This document shows, piece after piece, positions 43,077-51,226 of a stretch of 64,000 nt of DNA. Within the stretch, counting starts at the first letter, position 1. Every line of letters starts with the position of its first letter. The stretch comes from Terrilactibacillus laevilacticus. Lineage in GTDB: Bacteria; Bacillota; Bacilli; Bacillales; Sporolactobacillaceae. The translations under genes were made by a program, and so were the position numbers. The notes beneath the pieces were generated by a model. The model saw only the letters and a list, made by a program, of their open reading frames with translations, did no database searches and was not told where the DNA came from. Location: assembly GCF_006517395.1 (NCBI RefSeq), contig NZ_VDCY01000008.1, forward strand, positions 1 to 64,000. The letters run 5' to 3'.

Positions 43077-44123
43077 ATGAAAGCTGCAAGATGGCATAAC
43101 CAAAAAGACATTCGAATCGAAGACATCGAAGAACCAAAAGTAGCACCAGGAAAAGTGAAAATTCAAATAAAATGGTGTGGTATATGTGGTAGTGATCTAC
43201 ACGAATATTTAGGCGGCCCAATTTTTATTCCTGTTGGTGAACCTCATCCCCTAACACATGAAGTAGCTCCTGTCACAATGGGACATGAGTTTTCAGGTGA
43301 AATCGTTGAGGTAGGCGAAGGTGTTAATAATTTTAAAATCGGCGATCGTGTGACTGTTGAACCTATATTTGCCACTCATGGTCATCAAGGTGCTTATAAC
43401 CTTGATAAAGATATGGGCTTTCTTGGTTTAGCTGGTGGAGGCGGAGGTTTTTCAGAATACGTTTCCGTTGATGAAGAACTTGTCTTCAAATTGCCGGATC
43501 ATGTTTCCTATGAACAAGGTGCTTTAGTAGAACCTTCCGCTGTTGCTTTGTATGCTGTTCGTTCTAGTAAAATCAAAGCAGGTGACAAAGCTGCCGTATT
43601 CGGTTGTGGACCAATCGGTCTTTTAGTCATTGAAGCACTTAGAGCAGCGGGTGCATCTACGATATATGCCGTCGAACTTTCACCAGAACGACAAGCGAAA
43701 GCAGAAGAATTAGGCGCAACGATTGTCGATCCAAGTAAGGTCGACGATACGGTCGCTGAGATTGCTAGACTTACAGATGGCGGAGTCGATGTAGCTTTTG
43801 AAGTTACGGGTGTACCTGTAGTTTTACGCCAAGCCATCCAATCGACTGGTATTTCTGGTGAAACAGTCATTGTCTCTATTTGGGAAAAAGGAGCAGAAAT
43901 CCTTCCAAACGATATCGTTATTAAAGAACGTACAGTAAAAGGAATCATTGGTTATCGAAACGTCTTTCCTGCTGTCCTCTCTCTAATGGAACAAGGATAT
44001 TTTTCAGCGGATAAATTGGTGACTAAAAAAATCGTACTTGATGACCTCATTGAAGAAGGTTTTGGCGCTCTTGTTAAAGAAAAAAGTCAAGTTAAAATTT
44101 TAGTTGAACCTAAACATTCTTAA
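43077..44123 (+). CDS. bdhA: (R,R)-2,3-butanediol dehydrogenase
   Basis: A 348-aa zinc-dependent medium-chain dehydrogenase that interconverts acetoin and 2,3-butanediol. Catalytic Zn ligands are in CGICGSDLHEY and GHEFSGEIVEVG; the Rossmann motif is GCGPIGLLVIEALRAAG. The usual structural-zinc Cys cluster is absent and replaced by THGHQGAYNLDKDMGFLG, as in BdhA. AGGAGTGATTAGGT precedes the ATG. A broken acetoin/diacetyl reductase gene lies just downstream. Confidence 0.92.
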   Translation: MKAARWHNQKDIRIEDIEEPKVAPGKVKIQIKWCGICGSDLHEYLGGPIFIPVGEPHPLTHEVAPVTMGHEFSGEIVEVGEGVNNFKIGDRVTVEPIFATHGHQGAYNLDKDMGFLGLAGGGGGFSEYVSVDEELVFKLPDHVSYEQGALVEPSAVALYAVRSSKIKAGDKAAVFGCGPIGLLVIEALRAAGASTIYAVELSPERQAKAEELGATIVDPSKVDDTVAEIARLTDGGVDVAFEVTGVPVVLRQAIQSTGISGETVIVSIWEKGAEILPNDIVIKERTVKGIIGYRNVFPAVLSLMEQGYFSADKLVTKKIVLDDLIEEGFGALVKEKSQVKILVEPKHS

Positions 44124-44132
44124 TCTCATTAA

Positions 44133-44162
44133 AAAGGCTCATGCTTTGAAGCATGAGCCTTT
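44133..44162 (+). terminator. Rho-independent terminator of bdhA
   Basis: AAAGGCTCATGCTT/AAGCATGAGCCTTT, a 14-bp perfect stem with a two-base loop, 10 bases past the stop. Confidence 0.9.
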
Positions 44163-44170
44163 AGATTGTC

Positions 44171-44211
44171 GACAAAAGGTATCGAGAGCACGCTCTTCGG
44201 TGCCTTTTGTC
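44171..44211. terminator. Second long hairpin after bdhA
   Basis: GACAAAAGG and CCTTTTGTC outer arms with an inner GAGC/GCTC stem, followed by AATTTTTG. It is a back-up terminator or the edge of a repeat. Confidence 0.6.
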
Positions 44212-44241
44212 AATTTTTGTATATGAATGGTAGGAGAAAAG

Positions 44242-44368
44242 GTTGATTTCCGCTTCAGGCGCTTGCTTTCCGGGGGGCGTTCGCCGAGCCTCCTCGTCGC
44301 AAGCTCCTGCGGGGTCTCGTCTGTAACGCTAATCCCCCAGGAGTCAAGCGCCTTCCGCTTCAATCAAC
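44242..44368. repeat. Bacillaceae-type dispersed inverted-repeat element
   Basis: A 127-bp GC-rich element with imperfect inverted ends: GTTGATTTCCGCTTCAGGCG on the left and the complement of CGCCTTCCGCTTCAATCAAC on the right. The interior has GAGCCTCCTCGTCG and CTCCTGCGGGGTCTCG. From memory, very similar non-coding elements recur in many Bacillaceae genomes. It is unrelated to the MITE family found elsewhere in this window; only this one copy is present here. Confidence 0.8.
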
Positions 44369-44521
44369 TAGTACTCAAACAACTTGCCGTGTCCAAGTCG
44401 CTAGTTTTTCTTTAAATTTATGGCAGTAACTCCCGCGCAAAGCATCCACCCGCAGCGGAAATTCTTACCCGACTGATTCTTTTACTCTTTATTTTAAAAT
44501 AAAAAAGACTGTAGGCTAATG

Positions 44522-44564
44522 TGCACCCCGAAAGTTAGACCTAAAAATTAACTTTTAGGGTGCA
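44522..44564. repeat. Paired IS-like termini without an interior
   Basis: TGCACCCCGAAAGTTAGACC and the complement of TGCACCCTAAAAGTTAATTT abut to form a 43-bp imperfect palindrome. The sequences resemble IS3-family ends. It may be a deletion remnant or a minimal excision product. The 44369-44521 stretch before it holds no recognisable feature. Confidence 0.5.
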
Positions 44565-44607
44565 GTACAGGAAGTATGAGCCTTTTTGCATTTCAAAATA
44601 AAATTGG

Positions 44608-45373
44608 TTAACTAAACAATATTCCGCCATCTATCAGTACGGACTGCCGGTCATGTAATCAGAGTCATTAGACGTGAGATATGAAACGAAATTAACTACA
44701 TCTTCTGGCTTTTCAACGTCCAAGTGTTATTTCTTCACTGTATTGCCTTAGTGTTTCACCACGTGGTACATTCATGTACCATCCCATTTTTTATCAATAA
44801 CATCCCACATACTCGTCCCGAAAGTTCCAGGGCAATAAGAATTCACTGTAATTCCATACTGTGCAAGTTCTTGAGCAGCAACTTGCATTAGGCCTCTAAC
44901 AGCATATTTTGTCATTGAATAAGTTCCAAGTACCTGAAAGCTTTATGTGATGCAATACTTGCTGCATTAATAATTTTACCACTTTTTTTTCATTTGTTCA
45001 GCTGCTGCTTGGAGTCCTTATAATGTACCAAATACATTTATTCTAAATATTTTTCTAAGTCTTCTTCTGTTACATTAAGAATGGGTTTTATTTGAGTAAT
45101 TCCAGCATTAGAAACGTAAACATCTAACCTACCAAACTTATTAACCGTTTCATCTACATGATGGAAAACCTCATCACGGTTACTTACATCTGCTTTAACG
45201 GCTATACTCTCTCTACCTAACGAGGAAATTTCTTTGGAAACTGCCTCTGTCTTGTCCATGTTAACATCATTGATAACAACATTGAATCCGTCATTCGCTA
45301 ATCTAAGGGCTATTGCTTTTCCTATTCCTTGCGCTGAACCTGTTACAATGGCTGTTTTTACATCGGTACTCAT
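44608..45373 (-). pseudogene. Broken acetoin/diacetyl reductase (ButA-like SDR)
   Basis: A short-chain dehydrogenase gene with an intact 5' part (45038-45373; MSTDVKTAIVTGSAQGIGKA, YVSNAG). The rest, about 430 bp, is disrupted by frameshifts and stops. Pieces of the C-terminal half can be read in changing frames: GLQAAAEQMKK, KIINAASIAS, EKPEDVVNFVSYLTSNDSDY, then MTG and SVLIDGGILFS. These match acetoin reductases in the order expected, and the end falls at about residue 255. Next to bdhA this suggests loss of one stereospecific butanediol branch. Confidence 0.85.
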
Positions 45374-45498
45374 GTTAAATTCCTCCTTCTAGTTGGTAAA
45401 AAGACAATGGACTATAAGCTATTTTTAATACCTTTAGTTTATATTCTAGATAATCTAATTTCCCCTATGAAAAAAATTTCTCTGACAACTTCCCATAT

Positions 45499-45556
45499 TT
45501 AACATTATTGATAACAACATTGAATCCGTCGTTCGCGAATCAAAGGATTATTGTTT
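45499..45556 (-). pseudogene. Second SDR fragment (duplicate of the butA-like 5' region)
   Basis: About 56 bp repeat, with roughly 10 changes, the sequence at 45262-45318 that encodes the N-terminal LRLANDGFNVVINDVN region of the broken SDR. It points to a decayed tandem copy. No further SDR sequence was recognised around it. Confidence 0.6.
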
Positions 45557-45661
45557 CATATTTTTCTGCACTGAATCGACTCAGATTCTATACACTATTA
45601 CAATTTATATGTTAATACTTTTGTGTCATTCATCAAAAAATCCCACGTATGTAGACTTTCA

Positions 45662-45709
45662 TTTAGACGTTTTATATTAATTTTCAGTATCTTCTAATAT
45701 AAATCTAAA
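45662..45709 (+). other. Imperfect hairpin before the orphan secreted-protein gene
   Basis: TTTAGA...TTATATTA and TAATATAA.TCTAAA arms form a two-part AU-rich stem with a 15-base loop. It ends 25 bp before the ATG at 45734. It may be a leader structure or an operator. Confidence 0.45.
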
Positions 45710-45733
45710 AAAATAGAGGTTTTATAAGTATAA

Positions 45734-46222
45734 ATGTCAAATATATATTCAACTAGAAGAAAAAGGAGAGAGAGAAATTATAGGAGTAAATTAAGTTTAA
45801 TTATGATAGGATTCTTAATGTTATTGTCTATCCCATCTGTTTCTTTTGCAAGTGAGCAACCCCCACTAAATGGTGCTGGTGAATGGGATATTATTTATCA
45901 AGGTACAATTAATGCTAATGGAGGTAGAACACCAATTGCCTATTCAGGTGGTGGCGATGTAAGAGTATGTATTAATGGAGTTAATGCTTACAACTATGTG
46001 TCTCTACGGTTATATTCGGACAACGGTTCAGGAGATAGTGTTGATGATCCAGTTCTTCCTGAAATGAATTACTGGAATTCGAACAGTACACAAACAACAA
46101 GATTTTGTTTCAGTAAAATTGACGCTGACTTTTACAAAGATGGCTCGAATCATTTGGCTGAATTTTATGTTAAATCAACTGCAAGTTTTAATGACAACGT
46201 TGTAATAACCATCGAAGATTAA
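45734..46222 (+). CDS. Secreted protein of unknown function
   Basis: A 162-aa protein with a basic N terminus (STRRKRRERNYRSK), a hydrophobic signal core (LSLIMIGFLMLLSIPSVSF) and a likely AxA-type cleavage near SFASEQ. The mature part of about 120 residues is acidic, Gly/Asn/Ser-rich and probably beta-sheet. It has two cysteines (VRVCINGV and TRFCFSKI) that could form a disulfide. No family is recognised. The only ribosome binding site candidate (AGAGG) is about 14 bases upstream. It sits in the decay zone, so horizontal gain is plausible. Confidence 0.7.
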   Translation: MSNIYSTRRKRRERNYRSKLSLIMIGFLMLLSIPSVSFASEQPPLNGAGEWDIIYQGTINANGGRTPIAYSGGGDVRVCINGVNAYNYVSLRLYSDNGSGDSVDDPVLPEMNYWNSNSTQTTRFCFSKIDADFYKDGSNHLAEFYVKSTASFNDNVVITIED

Positions 46223-46311
46223 TTATAAAAAAGGTAATCACACTAATCTGAACTTTATTGTTGATTAGTTAGTGATTGATTTTTAAATTTATACTAAAAT
46301 TTAAACCAAGA

Positions 46312-46725
46312 TTATTTCAATTGAACATATTGAGTTTTAACTATAAATGATCCTAATTTATTTTTTGATGCCACGTTATTTACTATATTGGATATATCTT
46401 CTTTTTTTTGACCGGTTATTTTTTGATTTTTATCTAGCAAAATAGTTATCGTTTTTTTATTAACGTCATATTCAAAGGTTGCAGCCCCTGTAGGTCGATA
46501 ACCATTTGTTTTTAATTCTTCTGAAACTTTATTTAAAAAGTTTGATTTATACACTTTTCTTTCCATAGATGAAATATTTCGTTGATCTTGCTGTGTCACC
46601 ACTTTTGGTTTATTGATTGTATTTTTAGCAGATGCAGGTATGTTGAATTGTAAATAGACGGCAATAGATAAACCAATTACACAGGATAGGATAATACTTC
46701 CTAAAACTATTTTATTTCTTATCAT
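46312..46725 (-). CDS. Membrane-anchored protein of unknown function
   Basis: A 137-aa protein with one N-terminal transmembrane segment or uncleaved signal anchor (IVLGSIILSCVIGLSIAVYL). The soluble part of about 100 residues is Lys/Asn-rich (KKTITILLDKNQKITGQKKE) with an alternating alpha/beta appearance. AAAGGAGGGAAAATAAA precedes the ATG, so translation is likely. No homologue is recognised. It is convergent with the secreted-protein gene. Confidence 0.7.
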   Translation of the reverse strand: MIRNKIVLGSIILSCVIGLSIAVYLQFNIPASAKNTINKPKVVTQQDQRNISSMERKVYKSNFLNKVSEELKTNGYRPTGAATFEYDVNKKTITILLDKNQKITGQKKEDISNIVNNVASKNKLGSFIVKTQYVQLK

Positions 46726-46833
46726 TTTATTTTCCCTCCTTTTTTACTGGTTATTTTATTAGTATTCAGGTAAGCAAGCATTTATACAATAGTAGTTCTC
46801 TCAAATATTAGTTTAACCTGAATTATTCATAGT

Positions 46834-46947
46834 TTAATTTTTTAAAGGAAATTCCCCATTAATTGAGTCTGAGGTTAAGTTCCCACCATCAAAATTAACC
46901 TTAATTCTTTTGTTGAAGTTAAGTGACTTTTCTATTACACTTTTCAT
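46834..46947 (-). pseudogene. IS1380-family transposase, N-terminal fragment
   Basis: The minus strand encodes 37 aa: MKSVIEKSLNFNKRIKVNFD then GGNLTSDS, the characteristic start of IS1380-family transposases. It then diverges (INGEFPLKN) to a stop. The ribosome binding site AGAGGA is kept. The rest of the element is gone. Apart from this remnant and the hairpin at 47191, the 46726-47225 stretch holds nothing recognisable. Confidence 0.65.
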
Positions 46948-47190
46948 TATGGAGTCCTCTTTGAATTGTGTTGGTGTGGTTACTTATACAATATCAAAGG
47001 AAGGGCTCCTTTTCACTTATTTAGTGAAAATCAAATATGAATTATTTGTTGATTTAATCGTGTTTTCCAAGGAATTGGATTCAGCTATGAATAATCTAGG
47101 GTTTAAATAAAAAAACTCACTAATCAAAAGTATTATGAGAGTTGTTGATTATAGAGTTATATTGATTTAGTATATCTGTTTAAGTTGTAT

Positions 47191-47219
47191 AAAACAGCCC
47201 GTAATAGGACTGTTTTTTC
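47191..47219. terminator. Rho-independent terminator
   Basis: AAAACAG-CC/GG-CTGTTTT stem with T6, six bases 3' of the convergent ycgQ gene. Confidence 0.7.
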
Positions 47220-47225
47220 TATTAA

Positions 47226-48074
47226 TCAATATTTACGATAAGCATAAGGGTTTTTAGGTTTATCGACCTTTTGCCATTTTGTCACTTTTAAATAAGGAAT
47301 CGTTTGTTTAAATGGTTGATAATAAATTGTTGAAAGTGTTCCTTCTGCTCTAATCCATTCATCGTCGTTATAGGATACGTTTTGTGGAAAATCCACCATC
47401 ATGCCGAATACTCCTGCGTCAGCAATACAATGGATGATGCCAAAACGGAATAAGAATAATTGATTTTTTTTCAATGAATCCCCATGGTAAACGAAACCCT
47501 CAATCGACACTTGCTTATTCGAAAAATTACCTGGATAGTTATAAATGGTTTCTAATGCTCTTAGGAAATTATCATCATCTAAGTACAGATTATTTTTAGC
47601 ACTATATTTTTTCAAATCAGACGCTAACATTTTTCGATACTCATCACTGCCATAGTATAGACTCGTGTTTGGACGCAAGATTTGATGATTTGCGTATTGG
47701 TCTTTATCATTATCAATTTCCGCAAAGTGAAATCCTTTAGCTTTGACAACATTTGAATCCAATGTCGCTATTGGTAGAAAAGTTCCCGTCACAAGCGGGA
47801 ATAATAACAAACCATAGACAACAACTTTTTTATACCATGTATTTTCATCTTTTGAGTGATCATGACCACAATCTATATCATGATGATGCTCGTGCTTATG
47901 ATTTCCTTCGTTATTCCACTTAATAATTTGATAAACCGTTAGAAAGCCCAGTACAAAAATCATGGTAAACGATAGATAGGAATATTTCATATTAATATAT
48001 TTACTAATGTCTCCAGTTAAATGAAGATGTAAAAAAAGATACGTAAATCCAAATAAAATTATGATGCGAAACAT
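47226..48074 (-). CDS. ycgQ: TIGR03943 family membrane subunit (YcgQ)
   Basis: A 282-aa protein with three or four N-terminal helices, a His-rich loop (HKHEHHHDIDCGHDHSKDE) and an extracytoplasmic C-terminal domain with FVYHGDSLKKNQLFLFRFGI, HCIADAGVFG and WIRAEGTL. It always pairs with the YcgR-type permease and is thought to form a transport or sensing complex. The His-rich loop suggests zinc or another metal. ATG at 48074 is nine bases after AAAGG; two upstream ATGs are too close. It lies 42 bp after ycgR. Confidence 0.88.
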   Translation of the reverse strand: MFRIIILFGFTYLFLHLHLTGDISKYINMKYSYLSFTMIFVLGFLTVYQIIKWNNEGNHKHEHHHDIDCGHDHSKDENTWYKKVVVYGLLLFPLVTGTFLPIATLDSNVVKAKGFHFAEIDNDKDQYANHQILRPNTSLYYGSDEYRKMLASDLKKYSAKNNLYLDDDNFLRALETIYNYPGNFSNKQVSIEGFVYHGDSLKKNQLFLFRFGIIHCIADAGVFGMMVDFPQNVSYNDDEWIRAEGTLSTIYYQPFKQTIPYLKVTKWQKVDKPKNPYAYRKY

Positions 48075-48116
48075 ATTCATCATCCTTTGAAAAATTATGC
48101 ATGAAGTGAGAGTAAA

Positions 48117-49067
48117 TTAACCGATAAACAGAGCGCCTACAAACACACTTAATGTTATTAGAAAGATTAACGTCACTACAAATCGTTTTTTGAATGTACT
48201 TAACATCATAATAAGATTTTTAATATCCACCATCGCGCCAAAAACCAGAAACGCTGTTAATGCACTTGGTCCAAAGGTTCCTCTAAATGATGAAGCAACA
48301 AATGCGTCAGCCTCAGAACAAAGTGACATAATAAATGCGAGTACGATCATGACAAGTATCGCCATGACTTTTGTGTCTCCGAATGTTAACAATGTACTTG
48401 TTTTAACATAGGTCTGCAAAGTAGATGCGATAAAGGCACCGAAAACAAGATACTTTCCCACTGAAAAAAACTCATCAATCGCATGATCAAATGTTCCTTT
48501 AATTTTTGCTAGAATAGTAGGTTTTGAATGTTCGTGGTGATGGTCATGATCATGATGATGACCATAATAGTCATGGTGATCACGATATTTCTTTAACTTT
48601 TGATCAATAAACTTTTTTAACTGATCCTCTTTAAATATAAAAGAAACCATTATCCCTACAAATATAGAAACTACAATGGCTAAACCACACCGATAAATAA
48701 CCATCTGCCAACTATTCCCAAAGGCTACGTATGTAGCAAATATTACGACAGGATTAATAATTGGGCCAGCAAGCATAAAGGCGATAGCTGAATGAAGGGG
48801 TACACGCTTTTTAACTAAACGTTCTGTTATGGGAACAATACCACATTCACACGCCGGAAATAAAGCCCCCATGCACGTCCCCATCACGACCGAAGCATAC
48901 CGATTTTTTGGAATAATTCTTGATAACATATTTTCACTGATAAACATTTGTATAAAAGCTGAAATAAAGACGCCAATCACAACAAAAGGGATTGCTTCTA
49001 TCAGAATACTAATAAAAATCGTATTAAGTTGTAGAAAAGACTGACTGATCAATACATTTCTCCCCAA
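48117..49067 (-). CDS. ycgR: Permease of the DUF318/ArsP_1 type (YcgR)
   Basis: A 316-aa membrane protein with about eight helices. It has the family signatures GTCMGALFPACECGIVPITE (Cys pair), FMLAGPIINPVVIFATYVAF and LCSEADAFVASSF. A central cytoplasmic loop is strongly His-rich (HHDYYGHHHDHDHHHEH). Partner of YcgQ in the same operon. No Zur or MntR operator was recognised upstream. Confidence 0.9.
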   Translation of the reverse strand: MGRNVLISQSFLQLNTIFISILIEAIPFVVIGVFISAFIQMFISENMLSRIIPKNRYASVVMGTCMGALFPACECGIVPITERLVKKRVPLHSAIAFMLAGPIINPVVIFATYVAFGNSWQMVIYRCGLAIVVSIFVGIMVSFIFKEDQLKKFIDQKLKKYRDHHDYYGHHHDHDHHHEHSKPTILAKIKGTFDHAIDEFFSVGKYLVFGAFIASTLQTYVKTSTLLTFGDTKVMAILVMIVLAFIMSLCSEADAFVASSFRGTFGPSALTAFLVFGAMVDIKNLIMMLSTFKKRFVVTLIFLITLSVFVGALFIG

Positions 49068-49200
49068 TCATTTACAAACTTGTCCATAATCAAACAAGAA
49101 ATCAAAGTAACCAAAATAAAAACAAGACTTATTTTAACATATTTATGATTGAAAAAAGATTATATGTAAATTTTTCAAAATGACATCATAACCCTTTAAG

Positions 49201-49478
49201 TGCGTGTTCAAAAAGGCGATAAACGAAAAGGGTTACTGGCTAAGTACGCTGGCATCCTGCAAGAAACGCCTGTACTAGCCCGTCCTGGGCGTCGGAAGAT
49301 AAGAGCGGGCAGTTCCTGAGGACCGGCATTCCACATGATGTGGTAGCTTCAGGAGCCAACCACAGGACATGAGCGATTTTAGCCAGCGATCCTCTTATAT
49401 TACACTACATGAGGACCGGAAAAACGAGTGGGCGCCAAGATTCGTAGCTTATCATTTGTTGACTTTTTGAACAACCTC
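49201..49478 (+). mobile_element. MITE-like repeat, long form (copy 8)
   Basis: A 278-bp copy flanked by TTTAAG and TTTAAA (5 of 6 identical). Long-form interior. It lies upstream of ycgR and 3' of the convergently oriented Rieske oxidoreductase gene. Confidence 0.92.
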
Positions 49479-49491
49479 TTTAAACAAAAAT

Positions 49492-49522
49492 AAAAAGCCT
49501 CACCATACCATATGTGGGCTTT
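49492..49522 (-). terminator. Rho-independent terminator of yhfW
   Basis: AAAGCC-CAC/GTG-GGCTTT stem followed by TTATTTTTG on the minus strand. Confidence 0.7.
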
Positions 49523-49536
49523 CTAAAATTGAATCA

Positions 49537-51057
49537 TTATTTTTTATTTAAAGGTTTTTTGGCTGGTCCTTCCATAACCTCTCCATTTGGCAAAAATCGA
49601 GATCCGTGACACGGACAATCCCATGTTTGATCATGGTGATTCCATTGTACTTCACACCCTAGATGTGTACATGTTGTATCTACTATAAACATTTGACCAT
49701 CTTTATCCTTATAGGCTCCGCATTTTTTCCCGTTTATGACAACATTTGCACCTTCTCCTGGTTGAAGCTCATCAACTGATTTCGTTTTCTTTGGAAGTTT
49801 GCCTTTGATTAATTCAGCCGCTACGTTAGCATTTTCTTGAATAAACTTTTTAATTGAAGGATCGGCATAAAAACGTTCTGGGCTATAAAGATCTTTATAA
49901 GGATTTTCTTTGCCTAAAATAAGATCACTAATTAGCTTAGATGCTACAGTAGACAAAGTCATACCCCATTTTCTGTATCCTGTTTCAATATATATGTTAT
50001 GTTGTTTCGAATTTACCAATCCAATGTAAGGGATCTTATCCAATGTTTCATTGTCTTGAGCAGACCAGCTTTGATATTCTTCTTGAATATTAAATACAGA
50101 TCTTCCGAAACTGAGAAGATTATCGTAATGCCGATTTTCTGCCTTATCTTGTCCCGCTTTATGACCGTCTCCTCCAAAAAACACAATAGTTTCTCCATCA
50201 TGAGTTGTTGAACGTATTGACCTTGTTCCATCATCTGGAGTGTAATACATTCCACCTGGATACTCATCACTTACTCGAGTAGCCACTAAATAAGATCGAT
50301 AAGGAAATAATTTGGCATAATATTGACCTTTCACGAAATATGGAACATGTGTGCAAAAAACCACATTATTTGTTGTCACTTCGAAACCAGACTGGGTTTT
50401 CACCTTTATCGAAGGTTCTGTATCGACACTATTGACGACCGTATTTTCAAAAATAAGCCCACCCAGCTTTGTCATTTCTTGAATCATATGGACAAGAAAT
50501 TTGATTGGATGGAATTGCATTTGACCTTTCATACTTAGTGCTGAGATAACAGGAACACGAATAGGTAATGTGGTTAGCCACTCACTTTCAATCCCTAACT
50601 GTTGGTATGCCTTATACTCTTTCTTTAATAAATCATCTGTTTGCTTCGTTGTGGCATATATTATCGCATCCTGTTCTTGGTAATCACAATCAATGTGATC
50701 GGTTTTAATCATTTCTTTAATCCAATTTATTGCTTCAATATTAGAGTCAACATATTGCATTGTTTTTTCAACTCCAAAGTGTTGGATAAATTCATCATAG
50801 ATCAGACCATGTTGAGCCGTAACCTTTGCTGTTGTGTGCCCTGTTGTACCATGAAGTAATTTATTGGCTTCTAGAAGAACAACCTTAACACCTTCTTTAG
50901 CTAATCTATACGCTGTTAAGACCCCGCTAATACCACCGCCCACAACTGTCACATCTGCTTGTATATCTTCTTTTAACGATGGAAAGCTCGGTATTTGACA
51001 CGTTTCCAACCAATAGCTTGATAATTTTTCATCAAATGAATGCCCATCCTCAGACAT
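49537..51057 (-). CDS. yhfW: FAD-dependent oxidoreductase with C-terminal Rieske domain (YhfW)
   Basis: A 506-aa fusion. Residues 1-400 form a DadA-type FAD oxidoreductase (dinucleotide motif VTVVGGGISGVLTAYRLAKEG; C-terminal GYRKWGMTLS). Residues about 425-506 form a Rieske [2Fe-2S] domain with CTHLGCEVQWNHHDQTWDCP and CHGSRF. This layout is that of B. subtilis YhfW. The substrate is unknown. Strong AAAAAGGAGGTTTTTAG ribosome binding site. Confidence 0.9.
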   Translation of the reverse strand: MSEDGHSFDEKLSSYWLETCQIPSFPSLKEDIQADVTVVGGGISGVLTAYRLAKEGVKVVLLEANKLLHGTTGHTTAKVTAQHGLIYDEFIQHFGVEKTMQYVDSNIEAINWIKEMIKTDHIDCDYQEQDAIIYATTKQTDDLLKKEYKAYQQLGIESEWLTTLPIRVPVISALSMKGQMQFHPIKFLVHMIQEMTKLGGLIFENTVVNSVDTEPSIKVKTQSGFEVTTNNVVFCTHVPYFVKGQYYAKLFPYRSYLVATRVSDEYPGGMYYTPDDGTRSIRSTTHDGETIVFFGGDGHKAGQDKAENRHYDNLLSFGRSVFNIQEEYQSWSAQDNETLDKIPYIGLVNSKQHNIYIETGYRKWGMTLSTVASKLISDLILGKENPYKDLYSPERFYADPSIKKFIQENANVAAELIKGKLPKKTKSVDELQPGEGANVVINGKKCGAYKDKDGQMFIVDTTCTHLGCEVQWNHHDQTWDCPCHGSRFLPNGEVMEGPAKKPLNKK

Positions 51058-51164
51058 CTAAAAACCTCCTTTTTTCTCTTTTACCCATTAATTCACTGTT
51101 TCTCACTTCAGTGTAGACAATCAAGAGGGGAATCTATTCATTTTATTTCATTTAAATGATAAAC

Positions 51165-51204
51165 AAAAAAAGCAAACAAAGATTCGAGTCTTTGCTTGCT
51201 TTTT
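51165..51204 (-). terminator. Rho-independent terminator
   Basis: AAAAAGCAAGCAAAGA/TCTTTGTTTGCTTTTTT stem just 3' of the DUF4097 gene. Confidence 0.85.
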
Positions 51205-51226
51205 AATTTAATATTATTGTATGGCC

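Noticed and set aside
46910-47110. 66-aa plus-strand frame in the IS1380 remnant region
   Set aside because: TTG start without a ribosome binding site, AT-rich chance frame, antisense to the transposase stub.
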